DNA of 64,000 nucleotides from Arthrobotrys musiformis (lineage: Eukaryota > Ascomycota > Orbiliomycetes > Orbiliales > Orbiliaceae), in assembly GCA_036971715.1 (NCBI GenBank), contig JAVHJL010000003.1, positions 1,426,001-1,490,000 of the forward strand, given 5' to 3'. Shown here piece by piece: positions 11,101 through 22,957 of this stretch (positions are counted from its first letter, which is position 1; every line of letters begins with the position of its first letter). The notes beneath the pieces were generated by a model, which was given only the letters and a program-made list of their open reading frames with translations, did no database searches and was not told the DNA's origin. A program made the position numbers and the translations under genes.

Positions 11101-13480
11101 CGAAATCTCACCAGCCTCGCAAGATCTCGGGTCAAAGATCCCTTTGCAGCTCTGTATCACCTATATAAGCAGGTTGGGGGGTTTAATATGGATTAATATC
11201 CATTCTATTATATATCAATTGTAGGTTATGTTTGCGGGTGTGCATGACGGTAAATGTCAACGTTTTCCCGAGGTTAAGCGACCACACATATTTTTCTCCC
11301 TGCCGTACTCCGTGATGCCCTGCTCATTGCAAGACGGACACAAAAAATGTATATTTGTGAATTATTTCGAGCTTGAATTGCTAGTGGGTCCGGCGAGGCT
11401 AGAGTGGGTCCGATGTTGCATTTTGAACGCAACGCAACTCGGTGAGCTGCGAAGGATGCAGGAGATTATTCGCTGCCAACTTTTGCCTTACCTCATCACA
11501 TTTTTTTTTTGATTAATTACACTTCCTGAAATAACCTAGCGGTGTTATTGATTCAATTTTGCTTCCTTCTTATCCGTTATTGAGCCTTTGTTAAGACCAA
11601 TATGCAAGAGCAAACGCCATACGTAAGTAATTATCATACGTTAAACAGGTTCCAATAAGTTGATACATGTACCGTCTATACCTATCTCGGTCCCTCCTCG
11701 AATATGATATACATATCCTACATGCCGCAGCCAAAACCTCCGGATATTGATACGGGAAGGCTAGAACGTTGTCTCCCAGGTTTAAGGGCGGCTCAAAGTG
11801 CATCATACATGCTACATACATAAAACTCGCCACTGCCACCGCCCTAAAAAAGGTACGCAATAACTATTTTTTTATCTCCGTTTTCTAAAGATTAGATTTA
11901 GTTTCCTTAGCTACCAGCCCTCTAAAAGCGATGGCATTAGGCCTAATTCATACATTGACTTAAAATTAAACAACCTCTTTTTGTCAAGTTTACGAATTAT
12001 TACGGCTCTAATTGCCTACCATGCTGTTAGGAATCTAACACCCCGACCTACGATGCTATTCAATGGGGATAATAGATCTCAACAGCGGAGCATACTAGGA
12101 ATTGCAAAGAAAAATAAACCCACAACTATGGAAATTAAACATTCTCCATTAGCTTTACATTACAGAAGCCATAATCTAAACCCATCTTCTCTGCCTTAAC
12201 AACATGCAACAATTAATTTGCGACTGCGATCAGATTAATACACTCCGAATGGCATAAATTTTTTATATCCATCGAACCCCTGTCCCCTGCAGGTAACATA
12301 GATCGTGTACCTGTATGGCTTGATACGATGACGTTAGTGGTGATCGTGGTAACCTTGGGATTTAATTACCCCCAGCTGCGAGGGGACAAGTACGCCCGGT
12401 GGCACACGTTCCTCATGAGCTCGGAGACCCATCGAATGTAATATATCCTAGACTGTAGCGTGGCTACCTACCTACATGCATATGATCCAGATATAATACC
12501 AACGTGTTAACATCTACATTAATTTTCCAAGTATCCGATCCGATGTGATAACGCCGGAGAAGCCACTAAATTATTTCTCGCAGCTCGGTGATTATACAAT
12601 GCAGGAATACCTAGATTCCCATAGCAACTTATTCAATTGAATCTGATGGAAGCTATTGAAATTGTGATTCCTATCCTACCGCTAATTTTAAGATCGTGGG
12701 AGCTAGTAACTATCCGGCCGGGACTGAGACCAACTATCCGGGACCAAGTTGCGATTAATTAAACCACCGCTTAGGCTACCCTTGTAATTATAACGCCCGC
12801 TGACAAGTTTGAGAGAAATCTGGGTAGCTTCAGGTTGGTTACACAAATCCTCCAACGGTGACCCTGGAGCTTTGCTAAGGTACTTAGCTGGAGCTGGAGC
12901 TATAGCTAGAGCCCAGGAGGTAGCTGTTACCCTCGCCAGAGCTACGTATCCAACACCACCCGTTAGTTTAGGGCTCTTGAATATGGTATTTAAATTTAAC
13001 TAAAAGGTCGAGTTAGTAGAGAGAGGGTAACTAAAAAATGTAAAAATAAATACACCATCATCCTTGCTCACTCTAGCTAAAACGCCACGGTACTAGATAC
13101 CATCTCGCTGCCGAAACCACTCCAAAAAACAAGAACAAGGGGGAAAAAGAAGCGTGTGGTTAATGTAATGAATGTTTCGTCAAAGTATAACTAAAGGATA
13201 TGCATCTAATCGCTAACTTGAATCGTGAACTATCAACGGAATCAAAACAAAGAAAAGTGATGGAAGGTGATGATAGGCACCTGGTAGGGCCAGAAGCAAA
13301 GGTTCCAAAAAAATCTCCAAAAGACATTCAACAAGGGACCAATCCGAACAGTTGGGGATTTACAAAAAGAAGGCAAACCCCGTAAACCGTAAACGGCATG
13401 GAAGCCGAACGTCGTAGACTATGTCCCCCGAGAATATTAAAATCGTATCTGATGGGTCTGCGCTGTGGACGCCGGTCCAT
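5199..13480. other. 8.3-kb gene-free stretch
   Basis: No open frame here shows a recognisable domain, consistent splice structure or useful length; the longest, near 7583-8212, look like chance. The first 1.5 kb is purine-rich (many GAA/GGA runs around 5760-5870 and 6680-6760) and probably includes a long leader or promoter for the CRIB gene. The rest is AT-rich, with no transposase, reverse transcriptase or tRNA I can identify. A noncoding RNA or decayed transposon cannot be excluded by reading alone. Confidence 0.45.
6802..6868. repeat. TGTATG-type microsatellite
   Basis: About 67 nt of degenerate TGTATG/TATG units (for example GTATGTATGTGTGGATGTATG). It lies in the gene-free stretch upstream of the CRIB gene. 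Confidence 0.7.
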
Positions 13481-14558
13481 CTAGTAATCGACTGCCCATC
13501 CGGCATTCTCCTCCAGGAACTCTGAACAAACTTGCTTTAGGGCTAGATTCGGCCTCAGGTCCGAAATGCTCAGGGGCTCTCTCGTCAAAGGATCGGTGTT
13601 GCTCCTTCGAAGATGATCCGTGATTACAGCACGGTCGTACGAATGGCCGTTCTTTGTTACCACTGGGTCTGTCATGATACTGTAAATTGCGAGTTTTGTT
13701 AGTTTGTTGTTTCGCAGAGTATTCGGTTTTGGCATTTGTGTGGGATATAAAATACCTAAACGATATGGAGTCCATCAAATAATCTGGTACCTCCCTCGGT
13801 TTGTATCTTTGCGGGTCTGCCCTCGCAAATACATTCTCCAAGTCATCCATTTGAACCCTGGCATCCTCCTTAATGACAGCGATTTCGCTTTCAAGATCCT
13901 TTTCGCCGCTCGGAGACTCCCACTGTTGCTCCCTGAGGTCCAGTATCTTCCGCTCCGAATCCGCTTTGATCAACTCCTTCATTTGATTCAACATGGAGTT
14001 ATCTTTCTCAATCCTATTCCGTTCCATTTTCTTCCATCGCTGTTTCTTCGCCTCCAAAACGACATTGGCGACATCAGTGGCGGATTTGGAATGTTGAGCT
14101 ATGGCAAGCTGATAAGCCGTTTGTGCGTAGCCGAGGGCCTCACTTGGTCGAGAGAGTTGAATTAAGGCCTGAGCAGCCATGTAGTAACCCTTCACTATTA
14201 TTCCGAAGGTAAATATGATATTGATAGTTTCTTCATCAATGATTAAGCTGGTTTCTACGTACTAGCATCCCGGTTGAGGTTGATAGCACACGTGCAATCG
14301 TCTATGACATCATTATATCTCAGAAGCTTCATCCGCACCAATGCGCGGTTTGTGAAAAGAGTGTAGTTGGTAGAGCTGATGGCTATTGCTTGTGAATATT
14401 TCTTTTCCGCGGATAGCCAATCGCCATTTTGGAAGAACCTGCCATGATTTCTTTGTCAGTGGTTTGCCTTTTCTCTAGTGGAGGGGTGCGTGTCAAACTT
14501 ACTTGTTTCCTGCTTGCTTTAGCTCTTCGGCACTCATTTCGATGATGCTTGGAGGCAT
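13481..14558 (-). CDS. TPR/U-box E3 ubiquitin ligase, CHIP (STUB1)-like
   Basis: Co-chaperone ubiquitin ligase of the CHIP/STUB1 type, which ubiquitinates clients held by Hsp70/Hsp90. Four exons on the minus strand: 14558-14503, 14438-14263, 14194-13756 and 13679-13481. They join to 870 nt, 289 residues (human CHIP is 303). Residues about 5-120 are three TPR repeats (EELKQAGNKFFQNGDWLSA, then TLFTNRALVRMKLLRY, then KGYYMAAQALIQLSRPSEA). A charged helical segment (KKQRWKKMERNRIEKDNSM and on) forms the middle. Residues about 220-289 are the U-box (SFSIMTDPVVTKNGHSYDR, then DPLTREPLS...PNLALK). The U-box is broken by the last intron, so it appears only after splicing. The start MPPSIIEMSAEELKQAG has two in-frame ATGs; the first is used. 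CHIP is absent from budding yeast but kept in many filamentous fungi. Confidence 0.93.
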
Positions 14559-16554
14559 TACCCAAGTATGTTTGTCTAAAGGAGGTATACCTGAGGTTGC
14601 GTCCCAAGAGGTACCGTGGATGCCGGAAGTTCCTCTATTTCCTTTCTTTGTTACTCCCCCTTTGGGTTTGAGAGGCGAACAATGTTTGGTAGTTTGATAA
14701 AGGAGAGATCAAAGATGATCAATGAAGGAGAGATAATCTGGGGAGAATATAATCAAGCTGTTTGGCTCAAAGGTTGATGTAAACCGGCGGTTGCTTTGTA
14801 TGAAACGTCCGTCGCCCAACCAACAGGGGTAGTGGCGGATGTAGTGACGTCGAGTGTTTGAAGCAAATAAAAAGAAATCGGGCACGATTAAGAAATATTG
14901 GCAAATGCAGGAAAGATCGTAAAAACTGAAGATAAAGAAGAAGATGTAATTACTCCTTGAATAGAAAACGATAACGATAAAGAAATGACCAAAAATATGA
15001 CTTTGCTCGAAAGAACCCTGGCGCTATGTGAAAGGCTCACAAATATGGGTTTCAAAAAATCAGTAAAATATTATGCGCAGCCTCGTAAGTTACGCTTCGA
15101 AGCGGCACTGGTTCCGCCAAATCTGATGCCCGAATGTTGGATTTGTCAGCGGCACAGAAACGATCTCGAAGCATCCAAAAAAAGGCGAGAGTGTCACCCA
15201 AATATCGAGTGAGTATAAGAATGTATGCCGTCGATTTAATCTTATAAATACAAAAGGCTCCGGTGTCCCAACCGTGGGTGGTCCAGGACAGTTAGCGGGG
15301 GATGGTCGCGCGTGTAATTGGTTTGGGGTCGGATCAGATGGGCGGGCCTCGCAACATCTGAGGCCTGATCAGATATGGACACACCAAGCCAAACGAACGG
15401 CGGCAATGGAAGGAACTTAGATGTCAGTTGGTCAGAACAAGCGAAAGTTCCAGAATCACGGGTTGTCCCTGACCGGCGTCCGTGGGACAGGGGAGCTGCT
15501 AGCTGCTCCTGCTTGGGCAAACACTGCTTTAAGCTGCAAGCTTGGGAGCAAGCAAGCTACCCTCGGCCGTCGAGTCCTATTCGACGGTTCGGGGGCACTC
15601 AACTCTTCTGATTTGAGAGGAGCAAACCGCACACCAATATCAATGCCCGGACGGAGGCCGGAAAAGGACTACGCCGTCGATTGATGTAAGACAAATTTAT
15701 GCACTCATGCAGCAATTGCAATCGGAGAAACTGAGTTTTAATATATTCACACTGTAGGTTAGCACTCCAGAACGGCGATGAGAAGAGATATATCCATGTA
15801 TATAATATACCTGGGTGCAGTCAAACTAAAGCTTGTGAAAGAAAACTGAAATACTTATGACATCGGCATAAATGGCTCATGTCATCAACGACCAATTGCC
15901 ACAATTGGAAGCTGAAGCTGTTCTAGAAAACCATGAACCATGGGAGATACCCACATCGACAGATTCTAAACGTGGAACGGCGAGCTGTCTGCCATGCCTT
16001 CAAGTCGGTTGAATTGGCTGGATTGCTTTGGCCGAGGCCGTTGAGTTAGAGCTGACGTCGTTAAACATCCTAGCGAGTTCCCCCCGCGTTTCAATTCCAT
16101 TTCCGAACCGCTAAAAAAATTTAAAAGGAAAAACGAGTACGTACCACGATTGCACCGCATTGCATTGCTCATTCGCACATTCCTCGTGAACACCTGGACA
16201 AAGGGCTTCCTCCACCGCAGAGAAATGGATGAAACGACCCACCGTCCTGCTTAGTCTTTCTTCTTTCATACCCATAGCATAGTTCCTTTCAATTGGATCC
16301 CGATTCCATTGCGATCACGGCTAGCGCTCTTCGCATTGATTTTTCTTTATTTAATTCGCTTGACATATCTCGAACAGATCCTTCACAAAGAACCTTGTGC
16401 GCCAGGCCCTCCCACCAGCTTAGAAAAAAGAGCCCGTAATGCTCCCAGGCGACCGAAATTCTAATCGCAGATATTATTTCCCTCCACTTCAAGATTCTTG
16501 ATATACAGGCACAAGCTTCTAGTATCGCAGGTTGGGTGACTAAGCCCGTTCGCA
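14559..16554. other. intergenic CHIP-NAGS
   Basis: This is the shared divergent region between the CHIP-like gene and the NAGS gene, 2.0 kb. A 75-codon plus-strand frame at 14985-15212 contains CWICQRH and ends in a donor-like GTGAGT, but I could not extend it into a credible gene. The GC-richer part at 15.3-15.7 kb holds overlapping unrecognised frames. A TGACTAA (AP-1/Gcn4-like, one mismatch to TGACTCA) lies about 20 nt before the NAGS ATG. Confidence 0.4.
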
Positions 16555-18553
16555 ATGAAGGGCTTCGTTGTGCCCATGTAAGTCCCCAAGTTGGTTTATA
16601 CCTCATAAAGCATCTCGATCGCTGGCTTATCTTATCTTCTTTGAAGGCGGAAAATATGTCGACTCGGTGAGGTTAAGGGGTTGTCAAGCTGCATACGAGA
16701 TGCATCGCAGCATCAACGGGGGTTTACCACGACATCTCCCGGCTGCCAGCAGCATAGGAAGAAACAACATCGTCAATTGGGTGAAGAAGCGAGAGTACGT
16801 CCACGAGACAAAGCATGAACGGCCAATGGGCTCGGGTGGTTGACATTTATTGTAGGACCTTTATCTGTCCGTCCTACAAGCGTCATCGACCAAGCGAGAG
16901 GCCAAAACATACCTGCAGCGTTTTAAGCCGCCAGAGACATCCCTCCAACGTGCTGCCGGGCTTGAGACTTCCGCTCTTGCACTCGAGGAAAAGCAGGATG
17001 AATCATTTTCGCCGATGGTCGCGAGCGAGCTTGTCCCGGGCTCTCTTCAGAAGACGCAGAATCGAGAATTCATTAGAGGTCTTCTCCGGAAGTCACGGCC
17101 ACAGGCTTTCGAACAATTCTCTGAAGATTGCTTTGCTCCCGAGGTCTCAGATCAACATTCGCATCTTGCTCTTGTCAAATTACGGGGACCCCAACATTTG
17201 ACCGATGTAGAGCTCACTGCCATCGGAAGGACTCTGAAGAAGCTAGGAAGACTCGGTTTAGGCTCAGTAGTCGTGGTGGATGTTAACGAGGATGGTAAAC
17301 CCGGTGCACCAGAGGAATCTGAGAAAGAACTGCGGGCATTTCATATGGAGCAAGTGGGGAGGGTTGTGTCCGCAATCGAGGATGCCGGTGGTCACTCGCG
17401 GAGCGTGGAGGGCTCACTCACGATAGATCACAACGGGGATAGCCATGTACTGCTGCCGTCGCTCGTACTGGCACCAGTTTCACGGGGGGCTATTCCGGTC
17501 ATTCCAGCGCTAGCACACGATCACAAACAAGTTTTGAGACCAACATCTCCGGACTCGATTTTAGTAGCACTTTGCCATCTCCTAGCTGACCTGCAGCACC
17601 ACCCGGAGGCGATGCGCGGCATAGAATCACCAAAAGGACTGATGACGCTTGACCGGCTGATCATATTAGATCCTCTCGGTGGTATACCGTCGTATGACCG
17701 CCCTTCGGGTGCTCATGTATTCCTAAACTTGGAACAGGAGTACTCCCCAGTCTTGTCCGAACTCCGGAGCAACAGAACCGCAGTGACAGGCACGCATATA
17801 TCGACTCTGAGGAGCCTGAGGCAATGCCTCAAATTACTTCCTTCGACTTCTTCCGCGATTGTCACAACTCCACAAGCCGCAATGACACATGAAGGCCCCC
17901 AAGAATCCCGGAACCCACTAATCCACAATCTACTAACCGACAAACCTGTGTTCTCGTCTTCCCTCCCGATTACCCCTTCAACGCCTCGGGTCATCACAAC
18001 CCTCGTGAAGCATGGCGTGCCTCTACTCATGCTCCCACCCTCGGAGTTTGAAAACGGGCAAACACTAAGCTCGAACCCGAAAATCGATCTTAAGCGCCTT
18101 GTCGGCCTAATCGAAGATTCTTTTGGGAAGAAACTCGACGTCGATCACTACCTCGAACGCATCGACAAAAATGTCGCAGGTGTCATAATCGCAGGTGATT
18201 ATGATGGTGGGGCCATAATAACATGGGAAGAAGGGACAAACGGCAGAAAAGTCCCCTACCTCGACAAGTTTGCTGTCGCACGCAAAGCGCAAGGGACCGG
18301 TGGCGTAGCAGACGTGGTATTCAAAGCCATGGTTCATGGAACTGGTATGTTCCAAAAGGAACTGATATGGCGAAGCAGGCAGAACAACCCAGTCAACAAA
18401 TGGTATTTCGAACGGGCGAAAGGAACATACAAACTGCCTGACGGGAAGTGGACGGTGTTTTGGACAACAGACGGACTAGGTGACGGGGAATGCGGCAGGT
18501 TCCAGGAATATGTTAGGGTCTGCGAGAAGATTGTCCCAAGTCTGCTCGAGTGA
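16555..18553 (+). CDS. ARG2: mitochondrial N-acetylglutamate synthase
   Basis: Makes N-acetylglutamate from acetyl-CoA and glutamate, the first step of arginine synthesis, in the mitochondrial matrix. Three exons: 16555-16577, 16647-16794 and 16856-18553, joining to 1869 nt (622 residues; fungal enzymes are about 570-730). Exon 1 encodes just MKGFVVP and part of one codon. Exon 2 is a basic, Arg/Gln-rich stretch fitting a mitochondrial presequence. Exon 3 opens with the fungal signature DLYLSVLQASSTKREAKTYL, which is out of frame with the apparent long frame upstream and fixes the acceptor at 16853-16855. An amino-acid-kinase-like region follows (HLALVKLRGPQ onward). The C-terminal NAT domain (about 450-622) contains VPYLDKFAVA and the GTGGVADVVF acetyl-CoA loop. 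Whether the first 57 residues are right depends on the two inferred introns; phases agree. Confidence 0.93.
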
Positions 18554-19048
18554 AACTGATACATGATTGCATATTAAGCAGCAACTAAGTGAGGAAGCAA
18601 GCAGTTATTTCTTCGCCATGTTTGTATAACGTCAATAGCCAGGTCACATTTACAATATTTGTATCAATCAAGCATATGTCATATAGTTAGCATCCATACT
18701 CAGAGTGATATGCATATGAGGCTTTTTATTCCCATCAGTTTTAGTATTTTTGTACTCCCTCATGCTTGCTAAGGCGTATCTGGTCCACCTGTACCACCAA
18801 GACATGAAACGAGCAATCATGATCCAAGCATCCAAGTAGATCAGGCATCCAGAGCTTGCCATCCAATAGCTTATGATATAAAACTGCGTTGGACAAAACA
18901 TCCCAACCACCACACAACTTGGCGTATATAAACTAACCATTTACCACAAGCTTTCGCCCTGAAACACCTCCCCCAAAATCCCACATTTCCTATCACAAAC
19001 CCATTACAATCATCTCTCCCCAATATCCAATTGAAACTTGTAAATGCA
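18554..19048. other. intergenic NAGS-ORC4
   Basis: This is the NAGS 3' flank and the ORC4 promoter, both genes reading rightward. It is AT-rich and I see no extra gene. Confidence 0.5.
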
Positions 19049-21973
19049 ATGAGCACGCGTCACTCTTCCCGAGCTTCAAAGCCAACCATCAAAGCTCTCG
19101 AGTCGAGCTCTGCATCCCCCCCAAACACCACTGCGGGAAATGCAAGAGCTACTCGGGCACCCCGGTCCACCACGCGATCTGTGACAGCAGATACGCAAAT
19201 TGAAGAAGAATTACCAGCGACTAAACGGCGAAAACTGTCGCCTCAAAAATCAGCGTCTGCTACTCCTGGTGCCCGTCGACTACGGAGTAGCGGTCGTACT
19301 AAGACCACCACTAAGGAGGAGGAGATAAACCCTGAAGATGATGAGGAACCCACAGACGTTGATGAACCGCCACGTCTTAAACGCCCTGTAAAACGGGCGG
19401 TTGCTGCCTCCGCACGGAAACAAGCTCCGAGAGAGAAATTAAAAGATCAATCAATAACTCTCGCCCCTCCACCGCCAAAGTTGAATTCCGCGGGTCTCAC
19501 CCAAAAGATCACGAATTTATACGGTGGGAGGAGAAAACATAAGGATAGAGACGACACGCCGAGTACTGTTAGTGGCAGTTTCACCGCCGGTGATACGTCT
19601 CCTTCAAAATCTGCTAGAAAACGAGGCAATACATCGCAATCCCACCAAGGAGTCGGCACCGGTGATGAAGAACCCACCGGTGTTGATAAGTTTAGGAGGG
19701 GAAGGCATGGATCTGCGAAGAAGAAGAACACACCCGTAGTTCATGAAACAACGAAGCCGATGATTGCAATCAATGGCGTGGAGCATACCGAGGCTGCAAA
19801 GATGGATACGACTTCACCAGCAAAACGAAGGGGTCGAAAACCAGTTGCAAAACCAGACGACACGGACTTGGAGGGAGATGTGATTATGGCGGATAGCGAT
19901 GCTAGTCCAACAAAAGTTGATGGGAAATTAGCGCCTCGGAGTACAGGCAGGAGGACGAGGGGCTCCGCCCTGAAAAAGGACGATGAGGGGTCTATATTCG
20001 ATTTCCCAGGATCAGATGAAGAAGACCCCTTCAAAGCAGATGTAAAAGTCAAGAGTACAAAGAAGACACCGTCGAAGTTAACAGCGAGCTTGAGGAGGGC
20101 AAAAATCACAAAGGAGGTCGAAGAAGGGGGCAGCGAAAGTAAGGGCTTCGAGGGAGAAGACGAGAGGGAAAACGAGGAGGTTGAGACAGCAGAAGATGAA
20201 ATAGTAGAGGTTCAGAAAGAAGTTCGAAATCTACCAAAGTTCCAAGGAAAGGTCACAGAGGAGGCAGTGAAGGCCCTGAAGGCACATGTCATGAACAAGC
20301 TAACAGGGAGGGGCCTTCCAGAGAGCTTGGTCGGTTTAAAAGATGAGTATAACACAGTCTACCAACTGGTGGAGCAGACGGTAGTCGCTGGCGAAGGAAA
20401 TTCCATTCTCTTGATCGGACCACGAGGGAGCGGCAAGTCTCTAGTTGTAGAGAAATCCATTGCAACATTAAAAAAGCACTTTGAGAAAGACTTCATTGTC
20501 GTGAGGTTAAGTGGGTGCCTTCAAACCGACGAGAAGACAGCCGTCAAGGAAATTTGGAGGCAGCTCGGGAGCAGTATGGAATTGGATGAGTCGAAGGTCA
20601 GTCGAAATACAAGATCGCATATCATCATGACAATTTGCTAACAGTTCACTAGCCTATAAACTTCGCAGACACCCTGACTACAATCTTAGCATTGCTCTCG
20701 CACCCTTCGGAGCATGACCCCACTGTTTCGCAAGAAGTTACGGCAGAGACGACTAGTATCTCTGTCATATTCTTGCTCTCAGAGTTTGAACAGTTCGCAG
20801 CACATCCTCGTCAGACGCTGCTTTACAATCTTTTCGATATTGCGCAAGCTAGAAAAGCACCAATCGCTGTCGTTGGCATGACGTCTAAGATCAATATCGT
20901 TGAAGACCTCGAGAAGAGAGTAAAGAGCCGTTTTAGCCACAGGACCCTGGGGTTCAGGACCGGCGGGAACCAAGGCTCCCGCCTGGAGGGTTGGTGGGAA
21001 ATCGCTAAAGCTGGTCTATGCGTCGATATTGATACCCTACCGATGGATACCAGCAAATCCGACATGGCGTACTACTCCCAGTGGAATTCCAGCCTTGATG
21101 TGAGCTACCCTGGTCATGCATACCATTTCTGTGCCCCACGAGCAGTTTAAACTAACTATTCTACTTTCAACTAGGATGCATTCAAAGAGGACAAGGCATT
21201 TCGCAGAACTGTCGAGAGTGTCTATAGCACCAGCAAAAGCATCCAGGTCTTGTATAACCATTTAATGGTTTCGGTATGCAACATCTCGCCTACGATGCCT
21301 TTTCTAGGTGCCGGAGCAGCCTTGTCAAAGCATGCTCTAGTAGCTCCGGATAACAAGCTATATCTCCTTGAAGGTGAGTGAATTTCCAACATCGACGCCT
21401 CGTTAAGCTCCCTTGTAAACTTCAGCTGTCATCGAGGATAAAATACGAGCAATATATGCAAAAAGCCACGTTCGCTTTATCGTCCCGAAGAAGAAGAAGA
21501 AGAAAAAAAAAAGACGCTACTACTCGTATCATATTCGCTAACGTAGTTGACTCGTCTCCCCAGATCTACCGGAGCTCTCCCTAGCTATGCTCATCGCTGC
21601 GGCGCGGCTCGATCCGATTTTAGAGACGGATACGTGTAACTTTACTATGGCATATGACGAATACAAAAACTTAGTCAGCCGAGTTAAAATTTACTCGCAG
21701 ACGACATGGGGATTGAAGCTTTGGGGGAAGGATGTGGCGTTGGCGGCGTGGGAACGGCTGGCGGAATGGGAGTTGATCGTGCCGGTTGTGGGAGCTTCGG
21801 CGTACGGTGGCGGAATCGGAGTGACAGCATCGTTACTTGTGGGATCAGGAAATACCGGGGTAGGGAGGAGGGAGAGCAGAATGTTTAGAGTCGATGTAGG
21901 GTTGATGGAAATTAAGAGACAAGGAAGGGCATGGGGGATGGGAAGTATACTGCAAGGGTGGTGTACTATTTGA
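19049..21973 (+). CDS. ORC4: origin recognition complex subunit 4
   Basis: AAA+ family subunit of the nuclear origin recognition complex, which loads MCM at replication origins. Four exons: 19049-20596, 20653-21099, 21175-21373 and 21564-21973, joining to 2604 nt (867 residues). The first 400 residues are a long, charged, disordered region rich in basic/Ser-Thr motifs, with RRGRKP and RRTRGS AT-hook-like pieces; this extension is larger than in animals. The ATPase starts near residue 450 with Walker A IGPRGSGKSLVVEK. The conserved INFADTLTTILALLSHP block fixes the second exon after a TGCTAACAG branch site. ISVIFLLSEFEQFA is the Walker B region, with DEF-type residues replaced by SEF. VKSRFSHR follows, then the winged-helix region. 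The last intron is long (190 nt). Start: the ATG at 19049; the upstream in-frame TTG is not used. Confidence 0.93.
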
Positions 21974-22769
21974 ATATGGTAAACGGAGAAGCATATATAT
22001 ATTCTTACCCACGAGAATACGTATTGAGGGTAGATAGTAGTACTTTTTAGAGCTGGGGCTGCGAAGCTTTAGTTACCTATCCTTGAAAGAAAAATAGAGC
22101 TGTTGTTCAAGAAAGAGGTTCGGAATCGTAGCCACCCATAACAAGTTAAACCGATTACGGCGAAAGATTTAAGCATAGGCCCATGCAAGCCTTCCCTGAT
22201 CGATTCGATAATTCAAAGGGTGTGGATGCGACTCAAGTTAAGGCCATGGTTATGGATTCACACATCCGATTCCCGTCTCATTCAAAACATCGATACCATG
22301 TGCATCCCAAGAAAACGTGATGCGCGATATAACTTTGGCAGACCAGGTTTACCCTTTCCCCTTCGCTTTTATCCGTCCTGGCATGCACGAAGTTACAGGC
22401 CAGCTAGAAGTATAGTACTTTCGAGCCTAAGAAAATCCTTTTTCCCACGAGGCATTAATATCGAAATAACTACAGAGTCCCTTTGGAATAAGATGCCGCG
22501 TGACAGTTTTTGGCAAGGCCTTGCTGCAGATCCAACCTTCAATTGACTAGATTATATGGAGTTTAATTGGGGGTTTCGAGTAGTTGGCTTGAGTATCCAC
22601 CTTGGGCTTTCCCTTTCCCCCCTGCCAGTGGGCTCGGTTATGCACGATAGGCTCGTCTATTCTTGACCAACCTGGTTTCGAAGGTCTAGAGCGGTTGAGA
22701 GTGTTTTTCGGCATAATACCTCGGATTATAGGGTCAATCCAACAATGTTATCCTGGGTGTCCCATTCAC

Positions 22770-22804
22770 AAAAAAAAAAAAAGAAAGAAAGAAAGAAAGA
22801 AAGA
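22770..22804. repeat. poly-A/GAAA microsatellite
   Basis: A run of 13 A followed by five to six GAAA units. The poly-A followed by a short simple repeat could be the scar of a LINE or SINE insertion, but no element body is recognisable upstream. Confidence 0.7.
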
Positions 22805-22936
22805 ATAAGAATCAGCAGAAATTTAAAGTCGACACGACTTGGCTTGAGCTCCAACAAGCTCAAGGATCATGGGTGCGAGGTGATTGTGGTGAACTTCACC
22901 CTCACAAACCACCTATTGACGAACAAGGGAGTAGCT

Positions 22937-22957
22937 TGGGAGCTAAGCTAGCTCCCA
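22937..22957. other. perfect hairpin, 9-bp stem
   Basis: TGGGAGCTA, loop AGC, TAGCTCCCA: a perfect 9-bp stem with a 3-nt loop in noncoding DNA. Function unknown. Confidence 0.5.

Noticed and set aside
19055..19060. ACGCGT (MCB-like cell-cycle box) at the ORC4 start
   Set aside because: It lies inside the first codons (Thr-Arg) and is a single copy; not good evidence for regulation.
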